Source of the DNA: Ferrimonas sp. YFM
GTDB taxonomy: Bacteria > Pseudomonadota > Gammaproteobacteria > Enterobacterales > Shewanellaceae
NCBI RefSeq assembly: GCF_030296015.1
Contig: NZ_AP027368.1
Span: 1,302,001 to 1,366,000, forward strand
Direction of reading: 5' to 3'
Length of the DNA: 64,000 nt
A program made the position numbers and the translations under genes. Shown in pieces: positions 55,804 to 64,000 of the stretch. The notes beneath the pieces are model-generated. The model worked only from the letters and a program-made list of their open reading frames with translations, ran no database searches and was not told the origin of the DNA. Position 1 is the stretch's first letter, and the number at the start of each line of letters is the position of its first letter.

Positions 55804-56179
55804 ACCGTATATATCCGCCATTCTGGCTCTGGGTGTGCTGGCTCCTTCAGCACAATTGGTTGCCGCAGAGAAGGTGCTGATCTTGGATTTCACCATGGAC
55901 ACTGTGGAGATCTGCGACAGGCAGGAGAACTGCAAGGATGTGCCCAGGGCCGAGCTTCCGAAAGACACCGGCTTGCCCCTGGAGGTGAAGAGTTACGACA
56001 AGCCGACCGGAATGTTGATGTACAAGCTGGAGGAGGTTGAGTACTGGGTCCATCAGTCAGAAGTCAGCCTCAATCAGAAGGCCAGTGCCAGCTACATCTG
56101 CACTTCGCACACGATAGCCCGCAAGAGCGATGAGGAGACTTTTGGCTCATTGGGGCTGGGTGAGGGGTGTGACCAATGA
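55796..56179 (+). CDS. Small secreted cysteine-containing protein of the CHASE2-M48 operon
   Basis: A 127-residue exported protein: signal peptide ending SAQLVAAEK, then about 100 residues with four cysteines (EICDRQENC, SYICTS, EGCDQ) that could form two disulfides. A YWVHQSEVSL segment recalls SH3-like folds, but I do not recognise a family. The ATG at 55796 gives good spacing from AAGGAAG, which lies inside the CHASE2 gene; ATG 55793 is also possible. Its stop overlaps the M48 gene start in an ATGA. The tight overlaps suggest it works with both neighbours. Confidence 0.8.
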   Translation: MIKPYISAILALGVLAPSAQLVAAEKVLILDFTMDTVEICDRQENCKDVPRAELPKDTGLPLEVKSYDKPTGMLMYKLEEVEYWVHQSEVSLNQKASASYICTSHTIARKSDEETFGSLGLGEGCDQ

Positions 56180-57768
56180 AGAAACTGTTTGTTCTGGTGG
56201 CCGGACTGGCTCTGGTGGGTTGCAAGACCACCTTGCCTCTTGTGGGAAGTAGCACTTATGAGACGGTTAACGGTACTTTTCTTAACTCCACCGCCCTGGC
56301 CGATGCCAAGGCGAAATCTGTGAAGGAGAAGGCCCCCGAGGAGATGATGGTGGCCTACCGTCCTGGCGCCGATCGTCACCTGATTGAGAGTCGCAAGATG
56401 GATGAGTACCTGCAAGGGGTACTTGGCAAGGTCCTGGCTCAGTGGCCTCATCCATTGGAGCGGCCTATTAAGGTGAAGGTCACCGCTAACCGTGCCTTTA
56501 CCGCACGGGCTGAAACCGACACCATTATTCTCTCCATGGGGCTGATTGCAGACATCGAAACCGAGGATGAGCTGGCCTTTGTCCTTGCCCACGAAGCGTC
56601 TCATATCCTGTTGGGACATCAGGATACCAACGATTATTTCCTGGCGCAGAAGGTGGTGGTGGAAAAGGCAGCAAATGTGGCGATCAACGCAGCGTTTCTT
56701 GCTGACCTGGAACACACTAAAACCGAAAAGGGATTCAGGATCTCCACCAAGAACAGTGAAAAGTCTCAGCAGCAGATGGTGGATGCATATAAGACCGGCC
56801 TAACCATCAACCGTCTGAGCCGGGATGTCATCAGTTCGGCGGTGTCGCGTGGGCAGGAGGATGAGGCGGACCTGCTTGGGTTGGACCTGATGGTTCTGGC
56901 GGGATACAGCCCTGCCTCTTACCAGTCAGTTCTGGAACGCATGGGCAGCAGTCAGACCTTTTCTGAAGAGCAACTTCAGGAGAAGAAACAGGATTTTCAG
57001 CAATTCGTTACCCTAGCCACCAGTGGAGAGATCCCTGAGGGAGGAAGTACCTGGGAAACCATCGGTTATATGGCGGCCAATGAAGGGACAACTCGGCTAC
57101 TTCAGTGGTTTTCTGATCGGCATAACAAACCGGAAGCGCGTATCTCCGACCTGGCACACTATGTGAAACGGGAGTATCGAAAAGAGCGTCGTCGTCGTCA
57201 AAGCAGTGACGCCCTGCAGGCACTTAAGAGTGACAATGAGCTGAACCGTTACTGGTTCGCATCGGAAGCGTTCAGAGCCTTGGATAAGGGGTTTGTTGAC
57301 AAGGCTGAGGCGCTCGCTCGCAAGTCCTTGACCGGCAGTACTTCGCGTCACGCTTATCCGCGATTTGCCATGTACAGTGTGCGCATGGCCCAGGGTAATA
57401 AAACTAAGGCGGCACAGAACCTGGACTTGATTGAGAACTGGGAAGATGCCTCCATTCAGACCTTTATCTTGGCCTCTCAGGCGTACCGCGATCTGGACCA
57501 GTTGGACAAGGCTGATTCTATTCTTACGAGGGGGGAGCAGGTGGTTGGCAGTCGCACTCCTTTCCATGTGGATCACATCGCTCTTTATCGGAAGCTTGAA
57601 GATCAGGACAAGGTCGCGGCTGAACTGGAGGGGTGCAAGGGCGTAGGTACTGAAGAGATTGTTGTTCAATGTCATCAGGCAGCAGGTATAGCTTATGCCG
57701 ATGAGAAAAAGGATGACAGTACCTTGGGAAGCTTGGCGGATTCGGTTACCAGCCTGATTAAGCTATAG
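56176..57768 (+). CDS. M48-family metalloprotease lipoprotein
   Basis: A 530-residue lipoprotein (LALVGC, Cys16) with an M48 peptidase domain: VLAHEASHILLGH gives the zinc site (His139, Glu140, His143) and RGQEDEADLLGLDLMVLAGYSP the third ligand (Glu228). The remainder is helical and TPR-like (about 330-500, for example WFASEAFRALDKGFVDKAEALARKSL). The layout resembles BepA/LoiP-type envelope proteases, but the sequence differs from the BepA at 46909-48357. It is the last gene of the CHASE2 operon, coupled by ATGA to the small secreted protein, and probably acts on envelope proteins. Confidence 0.88.
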   Translation: MKKLFVLVAGLALVGCKTTLPLVGSSTYETVNGTFLNSTALADAKAKSVKEKAPEEMMVAYRPGADRHLIESRKMDEYLQGVLGKVLAQWPHPLERPIKVKVTANRAFTARAETDTIILSMGLIADIETEDELAFVLAHEASHILLGHQDTNDYFLAQKVVVEKAANVAINAAFLADLEHTKTEKGFRISTKNSEKSQQQMVDAYKTGLTINRLSRDVISSAVSRGQEDEADLLGLDLMVLAGYSPASYQSVLERMGSSQTFSEEQLQEKKQDFQQFVTLATSGEIPEGGSTWETIGYMAANEGTTRLLQWFSDRHNKPEARISDLAHYVKREYRKERRRRQSSDALQALKSDNELNRYWFASEAFRALDKGFVDKAEALARKSLTGSTSRHAYPRFAMYSVRMAQGNKTKAAQNLDLIENWEDASIQTFILASQAYRDLDQLDKADSILTRGEQVVGSRTPFHVDHIALYRKLEDQDKVAAELEGCKGVGTEEIVVQCHQAAGIAYADEKKDDSTLGSLADSVTSLIKL

Positions 57769-57859
57769 AGATATCAATGGAAGCCGGCTTTTTTTGCGGA
57801 AGCCGGCAGTTCCGATGAAGCTGCTATATTGAAACTAACTGTTGACGGTAGGTGCTTCG

Positions 57860-58132
57860 ATGAAACGGCTGTTGGTGAGGGTGACAGGCAAGGTCCAGGG
57901 AGTGTGGTTCCGGGCCTCAGCTCAGGAGACGGCACTCCGGCTTGGGGTGACCGGTTATGTACGCAATCTGGATGACGGCAGCGTAGAGATGCTGGCCCAG
58001 GGGGCAGACAGGGCGGTGGATGCCATGCTGGATTGGGCCCATCAGGGCCCGCCCAGTGCCCAGGTATCCGATGTGCTGGTGTCCGATTACGACGGCAGCG
58101 ATCTCTACCTGGACTTCGAAGTTACTGAGTAA
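57860..58132 (+). CDS. acyP: Acylphosphatase
   Basis: A 90-residue acylphosphatase hydrolysing carboxyl-phosphate bonds. The catalytic Arg is in GKVQGVWFRAS and the Asn in YVRNLDDGSVE. The ATG at 57860 is preferred to one 18 bases upstream because GGTAGG precedes it and the family starts close to MKRLLVRVTGKVQGV. Its 3' end overlaps the convergent csiV gene by 11 bases. Confidence 0.93.
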   Translation: MKRLLVRVTGKVQGVWFRASAQETALRLGVTGYVRNLDDGSVEMLAQGADRAVDAMLDWAHQGPPSAQVSDVLVSDYDGSDLYLDFEVTE

Positions 58133-59168
58133 GCTCGGTACTCTGTGCGCTTGCCGGCGTCGCAGTCGCCGGCTCAATCTCAGGTAAAGCCTCTACGGGC
58201 GCCTCTTCCAGCGGTGGCATCTTGCTGGGCTGGGTCATTCTGCGGATCTGCACCACCATCCCCAGTCTGGGGTGATCGAAATAGTGAATCTCCCGGCTGC
58301 GCACCCGGCGGCTCTGTTCCAGCCTGATCCGGTTCAGGAAGGGTTCGGTCTCCACTTCGGCTTCAACGGCTTCCTCCTGCTGCAGTGCAGAGACCATGGG
58401 CGCCGCATCTGCCACTGGATTAACCTCTTCGCTTTCCAAGGCGGTCACCGGCCGTTCCCCCTCTTCACGCAGCTGCAGCTGGGTATCGATGTGGAGGAAC
58501 TGGTTGAGATAGATGCGAATCCAGCCATCGAGCTGCCACATGGGTTCGCTCTGTTCCACCTGGGGCATCAGCCAGGAGAGATCGAAGGTGCCGCTGTCGG
58601 CGGGGCCTTCCTCCGGGATCAGCCGGCCATCGGCCTGATAGCGGTCGGCGAAGTTATGGCCGCTGTAGAGGCGGTAGGCCTGGCTGTTGCCGCGGCTGTA
58701 GACCGGCTGTTGCCAGCCGGTGTGCAGCAGCAGCTTGACGCCGCCGCGCTTCAGTTTGGCCAGTGCCTCATCGAACTCAATCTCGCTCTCCGGCAGCAGG
58801 TAGGGCTCGCCCAGGCGGGGATCGCCCATGTTCATGGCGGTGACCCGAACCGGCAGGTCACTGGGCTGCTGTGGCTCATCGGTCTGAGGTTGGCACTCGG
58901 GCTGATCCGGCTGCCAGCCAAAGCTCTGACAGTCGCTCAGCGCCAGCTCCAGAGAGCTGGTGTCCGGCATCACCGCCGGGCCGAGCAGATCCCGCTGGGC
59001 GGCGATCTTCATCGGCGTCAGCTCTTCCGGGAAACGCTCGCTGGTAACCTGGGGACGTTCAAACACCACCAGCTCCACCTCAAACCAGGTGGCCTCTTCG
59101 GCGGCGGTCATTCCGCTGCCCAGCAGGGCGGTGAGCCCAAACAGGGCGTGGTACAGTGGTTTGCTCAT
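58122..59168 (-). CDS. csiV: CsiV-family periplasmic protein
   Basis: A 348-residue exported protein (signal peptide ending GSGMTAAEE). The conserved features are WFEVELVVFERP at the N-terminus, KLLLHTGWQQPV in the middle and REIHYFDHPRLGMVVQI near the end, as in CsiV, a peptidoglycan-binding protein that in Vibrio cholerae acts with LpoA and PBP1A in cell-wall synthesis. A Pro/Glu/Ala-rich tail follows. The ATG overlaps the mfd stop (ATGA), giving an mfd-csiV operon. Confidence 0.88.
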   Translation of the reverse strand: MSKPLYHALFGLTALLGSGMTAAEEATWFEVELVVFERPQVTSERFPEELTPMKIAAQRDLLGPAVMPDTSSLELALSDCQSFGWQPDQPECQPQTDEPQQPSDLPVRVTAMNMGDPRLGEPYLLPESEIEFDEALAKLKRGGVKLLLHTGWQQPVYSRGNSQAYRLYSGHNFADRYQADGRLIPEEGPADSGTFDLSWLMPQVEQSEPMWQLDGWIRIYLNQFLHIDTQLQLREEGERPVTALESEEVNPVADAAPMVSALQQEEAVEAEVETEPFLNRIRLEQSRRVRSREIHYFDHPRLGMVVQIRRMTQPSKMPPLEEAPVEALPEIEPATATPASAQSTELTQ

Positions 59169-62100
59169 CAGATCCCCAGTTGGCTTAACAGCTGCTCCAC
59201 CGCCTCCAGACGGGCAGGGGTTTCCTGCAACTCGCCCTGAAAGCGCAATTTATTGGGGCCATCCATCCGCAGGAGGCCAGGTTGGGATTGTAACAGACCT
59301 ATGAGGATTTCCGGAGTCACACTGGTGTCCGGGCCAAACTCGATGCTGCCACCCTTGGCGTGACCGTCGATGCGACGGATGCCGGCGGCCATGGCCCTAA
59401 GCTTCAGTCGGGTCAGGGTCAGCAGATTCTCGGTGGCATCCGGCAGTTTGCCGAAGCGGTCCACCAGCTCCACCCTGGCTTCGGTGAGCTCGTCCACGCT
59501 GTTGCAGGAGGCGATGCGCTTGTAGATGGCCAGCCTGGTGTTGACGTGGGGGATGTACTCCTCCGGCAGCAGGGCCGGCACCTTCAGCTCCAGCTCGGTC
59601 TGCTCTGCCAGGATCTGGTCCAGGCTGGGCTCCTTGCCCGCCTTGAGGGCCGCCACTGTCTGCTCCAGCATGTCCATGTACAGACTGAAGCCCACCTTGG
59701 CGATGTGGCCGCTCTGTTCATCCCCCAGCAGTTCGCCGGCACCGCGGATCTCCAGATCCTGGGTGGCCAGCATAAAGCCTGCCCCCAGATCTTCCAGCTG
59801 TTCGATGGCCTCCAGGCGCTTCTTGGCGTCCTTGGTCAGGCGCTTGCCCTGGGTCAGCAGGTAGGCGTAGGCCTGGTGGTGGGAGCGGCCCACCCGCCCC
59901 CGCAGCTGATGCAGCTGGGCCAGGCCGAAGCGGTCGGCCCGCTCGATGATGATGGTGTTGGCGCTGGGGATGTCGATGCCGGTTTCGATGATGGTGGTGC
60001 ACACCAATACGTTGAAACGCTGATGGTGGAAGTCGCTCATCACCCGCTCCAGCTCCCGTTCGCGCATCTGGCCGTGGGCGATGGCGAAGCGGGCTTCGGG
60101 CACCAGTTCCGCCAGATCCTTGGCGCACTGCTCTATGGTTTCCACGCTGTTGTGCAGGAAGTAGACCTGGCCACCACGGAGGATCTCCCGCATCAGCGCT
60201 TCGCGGATCAGGTTGCCCTCCTTGGGGCGGACGAAGGTTTTCACCGACAGTCGCCGCGCCGGTGGGGTGGCGATGATGGAGAGATCCCGCATGCCGGACA
60301 TGGCCATGTTCAGGGTCCGGGGGATGGGGGTGGCGGTCAGGGTAAGGATGTCCACCTCGGCTCGCAGCGCCTTGATCTGCTCCTTCTGGCGGACACCGAA
60401 CCTGTGTTCCTCATCGACGATGAGCAGCCCCAGATCGGTGAACTTGATGTCCGATTGCAGCAGCTTGTGAGTGCCGATGACGATGTCCACCTTGCCTTCG
60501 GCCAGTTGGCTGAGCACCTGTTTCTGCTCACCGGCGGTCTTGAAGCGGGACATCACCTCGATGCGCACCGGCCAGTCGGCGAAGCGGTCGCGGAAGTTCT
60601 CATAGTGCTGCTGGGCCAGCAGGGTGGTGGGCACCAGTACCGCCACCTGCTTGCCTCCGGCCACCGCCACGAAGGCGGCGCGCATGGCCACTTCGGTCTT
60701 GCCGAAGCCCACGTCGCCGCACACCAGGCGGTCCATGGCGTTGCTGGTGCGCATGTCCCGCACCACTGCGTCGATGGCGTTGTGCTGGTCGACGGTCTCC
60801 TCGAAGGGGAAGCCGGCGGAGAAGCGCAGATACTCGGGCTCATCCAGTTCAAAGGCGAAGCCCGGCTTGCTCTCTCGCCGGGCGTAGATGTCCAGCAGTT
60901 CGGCGGCCACGTCCCGCACTTTCTCGGCGGCTTTGCGTCTGGCTTTGTCCCAGGCTTCGCTGCCCAGGCGGTTGAGCTGAACCTCCGAGTCCTCACCGGC
61001 GCTGTAGCGGCTGATGAGGTGCAGGGCGTTCACCGGCACGTAGAGTTTGGCCTGGTCTTTGTATTCCAGGACCAGGAACTCGGTGCTCATGCCGCCGGCG
61101 TCCAGGGTCTGCAGCCCCTGATAGCTGCCGACGCCGTGCTTCAGGTGCACCACGGGCTGGCCCACTTTGAGCTCGGCCAGGTTGCGGATCAGGGTGTCGG
61201 AGCTGACGGTCTTGCGCTGACGGCGGCGCTGACGCACCCGGCCCCCAAGCAGCTCCTCTTCGCAGATGAGGGCCAGTCCCTCCTGCTCCAGCATGACGCT
61301 CTGCTCCAGAGGGCTGACGATGATGCCCATGGTGGCGTCATCCTCAAGGAACTGGTCCAGATGGTTGAACTGGGTCAGGGAGAGCTGCATGGGGCGCAGC
61401 AGTTCCAGCAAGGCCTCCCGGCGACCCTCGGACTCGACGCTGAACAGGGTGCGCTTCACCCCATCCAGTCTTTCGGCCAGGGCCTGGGTCGGCACCTTGA
61501 GCTGATGGTTCACCGCCACGTCGCCGATGGCGGCGACTTTGGCCTTGGGCTCTTTGGCGATCTCGCTGACGTCACGGGAGAGCTGGATGCGACCATGGGG
61601 TTTGATGCGGGAGAACAGCTCTTCGGTGTTGAGGAACAGGGTGGTGGGCGGCAGCAGTGGCCGCAGCGGATCCACACCATAGTTGTCGTAGCGCTGGGTG
61701 GCATCGGAGAGGAACTTGTCACAGGCCCCCTGAATGTCCCCGGCGGTCATCAGCTGCACCTGCTCCGGCAGGTAGTCGAACAGGGTGGCGGTGGACTCGA
61801 AGAACAGCGGCAGGTAGTTCTCTACCCCGGCGGGCATCAGGCCGCGGCTGATCTGTTGATAGACAGACTCGGCTTCGTTGCTGATGCGGCTGAAATGCTG
61901 GCCCCAGCGACTGCGGAACCCTTCGATCGCCTTGTTGTTGGTGGGAAACTCCCGGGCCGGCAGCAGGCGGACCCTCTCCAGGCTGCCCTGGGTGCGCTGG
62001 CTGTCTACGTCGAAGGTGCGGATGGACTCCAGCTCGTCGTCGAACAGATCCAGGCGCAGCGGCTGTTCGCTGCCCATGGGGAACAGATCGATGATGGAGC

Positions 62101-62602
62101 CGCGTACCGCAAACTCACCATGTTCATACACCTGCTCCACATGGTGGTAGCCCGCCTGGGTCAGGTTATGGCGCAGGGCCTCGATGTCGATCTGCTGGCC
62201 GGGCTCCAGCAGCAGCACGCTGCTGCCCACATAGTCCACCGGCGGAAGCCTGACCAGGGCGGTGTTGACCGGCACGATCACCAGGCCACTTTGAGTCTGG
62301 GGCAGTCGATAGAGGGCTTCCAGGCGCTGGGAAACAATATCCTGATGGGGAGAGAAGCTGTCGTAGGGCAGGACCTCCCGGTCCGGGAACAGGGTGACCG
62401 TCATCTCTGGGCAGAGGTAGGAGAGCTCCTGCTCCAGGTGCATGGCGGACGGGGTGTCCTGGGTGATCAGTAAGCTGACCCCCTGATGCTGTCGGGCCAG
62501 GCGGCTGATGGTCAGGCTGAGGGCACTGCCGGTAAGGCCGGTAAGACGGCGCTTGCATCCGGCGCCGGCGGGGGCCGGAGCCAGGGGGGAAAAACTACTC
62601 AT
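59168..62602 (-). CDS. mfd: Transcription-repair coupling factor
   Basis: An 1144-residue Mfd, which removes RNA polymerase stalled at DNA lesions and recruits UvrA. It has the UvrB-like N-terminal domains (LITQDTPSAMHLEQELSYL), the RNA polymerase-interacting CarD-like domain (VVHLKHGVGSYQGL), the helicase motor with GDVGFGKTEVAM (about 628) and IVDEEHRFGV (about 728), and a C-terminal domain (LAIYKRIASCNS). Length equals the E. coli enzyme within a few residues. csiV follows in translational overlap. Confidence 0.98.
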   Translation of the reverse strand: MSSFSPLAPAPAGAGCKRRLTGLTGSALSLTISRLARQHQGVSLLITQDTPSAMHLEQELSYLCPEMTVTLFPDREVLPYDSFSPHQDIVSQRLEALYRLPQTQSGLVIVPVNTALVRLPPVDYVGSSVLLLEPGQQIDIEALRHNLTQAGYHHVEQVYEHGEFAVRGSIIDLFPMGSEQPLRLDLFDDELESIRTFDVDSQRTQGSLERVRLLPAREFPTNNKAIEGFRSRWGQHFSRISNEAESVYQQISRGLMPAGVENYLPLFFESTATLFDYLPEQVQLMTAGDIQGACDKFLSDATQRYDNYGVDPLRPLLPPTTLFLNTEELFSRIKPHGRIQLSRDVSEIAKEPKAKVAAIGDVAVNHQLKVPTQALAERLDGVKRTLFSVESEGRREALLELLRPMQLSLTQFNHLDQFLEDDATMGIIVSPLEQSVMLEQEGLALICEEELLGGRVRQRRRQRKTVSSDTLIRNLAELKVGQPVVHLKHGVGSYQGLQTLDAGGMSTEFLVLEYKDQAKLYVPVNALHLISRYSAGEDSEVQLNRLGSEAWDKARRKAAEKVRDVAAELLDIYARRESKPGFAFELDEPEYLRFSAGFPFEETVDQHNAIDAVVRDMRTSNAMDRLVCGDVGFGKTEVAMRAAFVAVAGGKQVAVLVPTTLLAQQHYENFRDRFADWPVRIEVMSRFKTAGEQKQVLSQLAEGKVDIVIGTHKLLQSDIKFTDLGLLIVDEEHRFGVRQKEQIKALRAEVDILTLTATPIPRTLNMAMSGMRDLSIIATPPARRLSVKTFVRPKEGNLIREALMREILRGGQVYFLHNSVETIEQCAKDLAELVPEARFAIAHGQMRERELERVMSDFHHQRFNVLVCTTIIETGIDIPSANTIIIERADRFGLAQLHQLRGRVGRSHHQAYAYLLTQGKRLTKDAKKRLEAIEQLEDLGAGFMLATQDLEIRGAGELLGDEQSGHIAKVGFSLYMDMLEQTVAALKAGKEPSLDQILAEQTELELKVPALLPEEYIPHVNTRLAIYKRIASCNSVDELTEARVELVDRFGKLPDATENLLTLTRLKLRAMAAGIRRIDGHAKGGSIEFGPDTSVTPEILIGLLQSQPGLLRMDGPNKLRFQGELQETPARLEAVEQLLSQLGI

Positions 62603-62671
62603 GATTCGGGCTTACTGAAGTTAGGTGCGGCTATTGTAGGCAAGGGGGGCGGGCGCTTCCACCCCGCCTTG

Positions 62672-63253
62672 TCAGGGAGTGTGTTGTTCGCGTCGGGCCT
62701 GGGCCCGGGCACGCAGCAGTCTCTGCTCCACCTGCAGGCTGGCATGAACCAGACGCTCCTGGTCCGCCTCGATGATGCTGGTGAAGTCCAGGTCCCACAG
62801 GTAGCCGTCCTCCTGGGGTAGACACTGGGTCAGTTCGGCAACGGCGAATACGGCGACGTTCTCTTCGGGCACCAGCAGCTTGATCTCGAGGATGGTGCCG
62901 GGCTCCAGGGCCTCATCACTGTGGACCTGGGCACCACTGCCGCCAAAACGAACCCCCTGGCAGCGGTACTGGGCCTCGGTGCTCTTTTCCAGCTGAAGCT
63001 GCAATACCATATCCAGCTTGAGGTTTTGCAGGCTCAGGTACTCCGCCAGCTCGGCGGCGTGCTGGGCCAGGCTGGCCATCAGGGGCTGACAGCGCTGCTC
63101 CACTTCGTTGACCTGGGCCATCAGTTTGAAGGCCCGTGGCATCATGGCCAGCAGGGTATCGCCATCCACCAGGCGCTTGTCTGCGGGCAGGGGGTCGGCA
63201 AACAGGGTGAACTCGCAGCTGACGCTGAAAAAGCTTTGTTGCGTTTCGGACAT
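62672..63253 (-). CDS. PilZ-like domain protein
   Basis: A 193-residue soluble protein with an N-terminal helical part and a C-terminal beta-barrel (about 95-170) that looks like a PilZ c-di-GMP-binding domain. The RxxxR and D/NxSxxG motifs are degenerate (RCQGVRFGGSGAQV), so ligand binding is uncertain. Similar genes sit divergent from lolC in related genomes, as here. It is separated from mfd by about 70 bases on the same strand. Confidence 0.75.
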   Translation of the reverse strand: MSETQQSFFSVSCEFTLFADPLPADKRLVDGDTLLAMMPRAFKLMAQVNEVEQRCQPLMASLAQHAAELAEYLSLQNLKLDMVLQLQLEKSTEAQYRCQGVRFGGSGAQVHSDEALEPGTILEIKLLVPEENVAVFAVAELTQCLPQEDGYLWDLDFTSIIEADQERLVHASLQVEQRLLRARAQARREQHTP

Positions 63254-63323
63254 GGCCTGAACTTGTCTATTGGGGGCGAATAACTTTATTATCCGATAAC
63301 TTATCTATTTGGCAAATGGTTAG

Positions 63324-64000
63324 ATGTCGCCCTCTGTCTCCCTGCTTATCGGGTTGCGTTACTGGCGTGCCCGTAAGGACACCCAGTTCGTCTCCTTTAT
63401 TACCTTCTTCTCCGTGGCCGGTATCGCCCTGGGAGTGGCCGCGCTGATCGTGGTCAGCTCGGTGATGAACGGCCTGGAGGGGCGGCTGAAGACCCGCCTG
63501 CTCGGCGCCGTGCCCCAGGTGCTGGTGTCCGAGTCCCGTTATCTTGAAAGCCCCGCCGAGTTGCAACAGACTCTGGCCGCTCAGCCCGGGGTGGTGGGCG
63601 TGACCCCGCTGGTGAGTACCGAAGCGATGCTTCAGGGAGAGGGGGCCCTCAGTGGTGCCCAGATTCTCGGAGTGGATCCCGACCAGGAAGCCGGCTTCTC
63701 GACGGTTTCCGATCATCTGCTCAGCGGTCGCTGGCAGGATCTCGAGGCGGGGCAGTACCAGATTCTGATGGGCGCCCGCCTGGCCAGTCGCCTCAACCTG
63801 ATGCCCGGCGACAAGGTGCGGGTGATCTCCGCCACCGGCGCCGTCTACGGTCCCATGGGGCGCCTGCCCAGCCAGCGGGTGTTTACCCTGGCCGGGGTGT
63901 TTGAGCTTGGCGCCGAAGTGGATGGCAACCTGGCCTATGTGCACATCAACGACGCTGCCCGCCTCACCCGACTGGGCAAGGGAAAGGTGGCGTCCATGCG
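63324..64000 (+). CDS. lolC: Lipoprotein-releasing ABC transporter permease LolC/LolE, truncated by the window edge
   Basis: The first 225 residues of a LolC/E-type permease, which extracts lipoproteins from the inner membrane for transfer to LolA. The N-terminus (SLLIGLRYWRARKDTQFVSF) is followed by the first membrane helix (FFSVAGIALGVAALIVVSSVMNG split around 25-48) and the start of the periplasmic MacB-like domain (QILGVDPDQEAG; ILMGARLASRLNLMPGD). The frame is open to the end of the window. The ribosome-binding site before ATG 63324 is weak. LolC or LolE cannot be decided from this part. Confidence 0.95.
   Translation, partial: MSPSVSLLIGLRYWRARKDTQFVSFITFFSVAGIALGVAALIVVSSVMNGLEGRLKTRLLGAVPQVLVSESRYLESPAELQQTLAAQPGVVGVTPLVSTEAMLQGEGALSGAQILGVDPDQEAGFSTVSDHLLSGRWQDLEAGQYQILMGARLASRLNLMPGDKVRVISATGAVYGPMGRLPSQRVFTLAGVFELGAEVDGNLAYVHINDAARLTRLGKGKVASM

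Noticed and set aside
57779-57808. Terminator between the M48 protease and acylphosphatase genes
   Set aside because: The repeated GAAGCCGGC units are direct repeats around a T-run. GCCGGC can pair with itself, but no convincing stem followed by T-tract results.
59360-62473. A 1037-codon open frame antisense to mfd
   Set aside because: It lies entirely within mfd in a phase where high GC third positions suppress stops. Its composition (Gly/Leu/Gln/His-rich, no domains) is that of an antisense artefact.

Overview
The window reads as chromosomal DNA of a free-living, probably marine gammaproteobacterium of the Alteromonadales, close to Ferrimonas or Shewanella. This is an inference from gene content and order: htpG-cnoX-adk-hemH-gsk, purMN-upp-uraA-hda-arsC-bepA, mfd-csiV, and a periplasmic nitrate reductase without its own quinol dehydrogenase. 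Codon third positions are mostly G/C in housekeeping genes and more mixed in a few accessory genes. I saw no tRNA, rRNA, CRISPR array, prophage or replication origin.

Layout. 1-5.4 kb: chaperone, adenylate kinase, ferrochelatase and inosine-guanosine kinase, all on +. 5.5-8.6 kb: a small unknown gene, then two translationally coupled photolyase/cryptochrome genes on -. 8.6-12 kb: a DUF3313 lipoprotein, a chemoreceptor and outer-membrane phospholipase A. 12-15.5 kb: creB-creC-creD on -. 15.6-17.5 kb: a DUF3943 outer-membrane-type protein and a DUF3010 protein. 17.4-27.4 kb: two paralogous CSS-type EAL phosphodiesterases bracketing a compact napDAB operon with a porin, and a divergent isochorismatase/LysR pair. 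27.57-28.86 kb: a complete ISL3-family insertion sequence abutting the T-tract of the asnB terminator. 28.9-33.1 kb: asnB, a Spo0M-like protein and an M28 peptidase lipoprotein. 33.6-48.4 kb: the conserved purM-purN / upp-uraA / hda / arsC / bepA neighbourhood, interrupted between uraA and the DUF2066 gene by a coiled-coil protein, a Crp-like regulator and a flagellin carrying a zinc metalloprotease domain (flagellinolysin type). 48.7-53.4 kb: a TusA-like protein, PerM permease, QueE, a ClpP-like lipoprotein and L-serine ammonia-lyase. 53.7-57.8 kb: a YcfP-like protein, then a tightly packed three-gene operon of CHASE2 membrane protein, small secreted Cys-containing protein and M48 lipoprotein protease. 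57.8-64 kb: acylphosphatase, CsiV, Mfd, a PilZ-like protein and the start of a LolC/E permease.

The most interesting elements are the flagellin-protease gene with its own sigma-28 promoter, placed inside an otherwise conserved housekeeping block; the CHASE2 / secreted / M48 operon, for which I recognise no described function; the lipoprotein-type NapB in a minimal nap operon; and a lipoprotein that appears to keep the Ser and His of a ClpP-like fold. All family assignments were made by reading the sequence, without database searches.
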